Of a stretch of 64,000 nt of DNA, positions 63,229-64,000 are shown in pieces (the first letter of the stretch is position 1; the number at the start of each line of letters is the position of its first letter). Both the position numbers and the translations under genes were made by a program. Location: the NCBI RefSeq assembly GCF_026151205.1, contig NC_087075.1, forward strand, positions 7,830,858-7,894,857. The letters are read 5' to 3'. Under the pieces are notes generated by a model. The model had not been told where the DNA came from. It made no database searches and worked only from the letters and a program-made list of their open reading frames with translations. The stretch comes from Bolinopsis microptera. Lineage: Eukaryota > Ctenophora > Tentaculata > Lobata > Bolinopsidae.

Positions 63229-64000
63229 AGTGAAATAATTGATTTCTCCTGGAAATGAAAACTGTTTGAAGCCGACTCTATTTAAGACTTTGAGTGAGAA
63301 TAGATTGTACTCAGGCATGTTTTTATGCAAATCCAATATCCATATAGGGTATGGACCTAGCTGAGGTCAGAGGTGACTTACAGCAAAAGAAATTCCCATA
63401 CTAACTTTGGCTATTTTAAAACTCTGATTCAATTTCGACTTAGGCCCTTTTAAAAAATAGTTTAGTTCACATAGGCTTTAATCTCTATTTAAAGCTATCC
63501 AGCAGGAATCGAAAAGGGCTTCTGTCAAGATAGGCCCTTTTGATTAATTTTAAAGCTTTCCAGGCCTTTTAAATTTAATAATATCCAAAGAGTCACAGTA
63601 CTATAGTACTATATTCAGTAGTGGACATAAGCCGATTAAAATAAAATCAAATTTCAACAGATGACTATTTTGGGACCATGTAGGTATGGTACCCCAGAAT
63701 ATCGAGTAGCCGTGTTGCAATTTAAAAGGGCTTAAGTCGACTGAGGCCCTTTTCATTTGTAGGTGACGAATTATCAACTTATCAAGTTGGGCATTGGAAG
63801 AGCAGATCGTTATAACGAGCCTTGCAAGCAGGGACATTCAACGTCCGACGAGTCCAGACCCGTTAATAACATAAAGGTGAGGGACTGACTTGCTTGAGTA
63901 AGTTATTAAAATTTGAATAAGATTGTAACGAGGTCTGATCGTCATCTTCTTACGCGTTTGATGTCTGTGTGAAGGTAAAATGGTGACATCCTCTGGATCA

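Larger units (their letters stand above)
61601..64000 (-). repeat. Interspersed repeat R, copy 2, split by LINE-G and running off the window
   Basis: Inverted relative to copy 1 (14978-15856). The parts 61601-61706 and 63217-64000 match copy 1 almost base for base. The copy continues to the right edge, so its outer end is unknown. Confidence 0.85.

Overview
The window looks like a repeat-rich, AT-rich chromosome segment of a non-vertebrate animal. Genes are split by short GT-AG introns and C2H2 zinc-finger genes occur in tandem. At least seven non-LTR retrotransposon (LINE) copies or fragments are present, with many small inverted-repeat elements and minisatellites, and nothing looks bacterial. 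A cnidarian or similar basal metazoan is my guess, but the sequence alone does not settle the phylum.

Layout. 1-9.2 kb: two head-to-tail LINEs on the + strand (LINE-A with an SGNH-esterase ORF1; LINE-B whose ORF1 and ORF2 are joined at a canonical -1 slippery heptamer). 9.2-14 kb: an orphan exon candidate and two tandem three-exon genes (- strand) for small secreted 12-cysteine proteins, with (TGACCC)n arrays in intron 1 of both. 14-16 kb: MULE/FLYWCH-like debris and one copy of an interspersed repeat whose second copy lies inverted at the right edge. 18.6-22.5 kb: a terminal exon and a tandemly duplicated C2H2 zinc-finger family (- strand). 23.9-26.8 kb: a multi-exon gene (- strand) for a basic/coiled-coil protein with eight 25-residue repeats. 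27.5-35.5 kb: a second zinc-finger family (three members) and an intronless BTB gene, interrupted by a hAT-like and a TA-target element whose empty sites survive in a paralogous copy. 38.4-43.3 kb: a complete nine-exon Gfo/Idh/MocA oxidoreductase gene (- strand), with a foldback element in one intron and a duplicated piece of exon 4 in another. 43.7-44.7 kb: a 19-copy minisatellite. 49-59 kb: a MULE-like MITE with telomere-like core, a decayed LINE (LINE-D), and LINE-E, which has two intact ORFs. 59-64 kb: fragments of other LINEs and a three-level nest of insertions.

The most striking object is LINE-E. Its 652-residue ORF1 carries an AlkB-type 2-oxoglutarate/Fe(II) dioxygenase domain with all expected iron and 2OG residues, followed by an SGNH esterase domain. 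Its 1134-residue ORF2 has a PHD-like finger, an APE endonuclease and a reverse transcriptase. The endonuclease has lost a catalytic aspartate (Asp to His) although both frames are open.

The host genes do not form a pathway. They are metabolic (oxidoreductase), regulatory (zinc fingers, BTB, coiled-coil nuclear-type protein) and secreted (cysteine-rich pair). Exon models were built by hand from GT-AG sites and phase agreement and need transcript confirmation.
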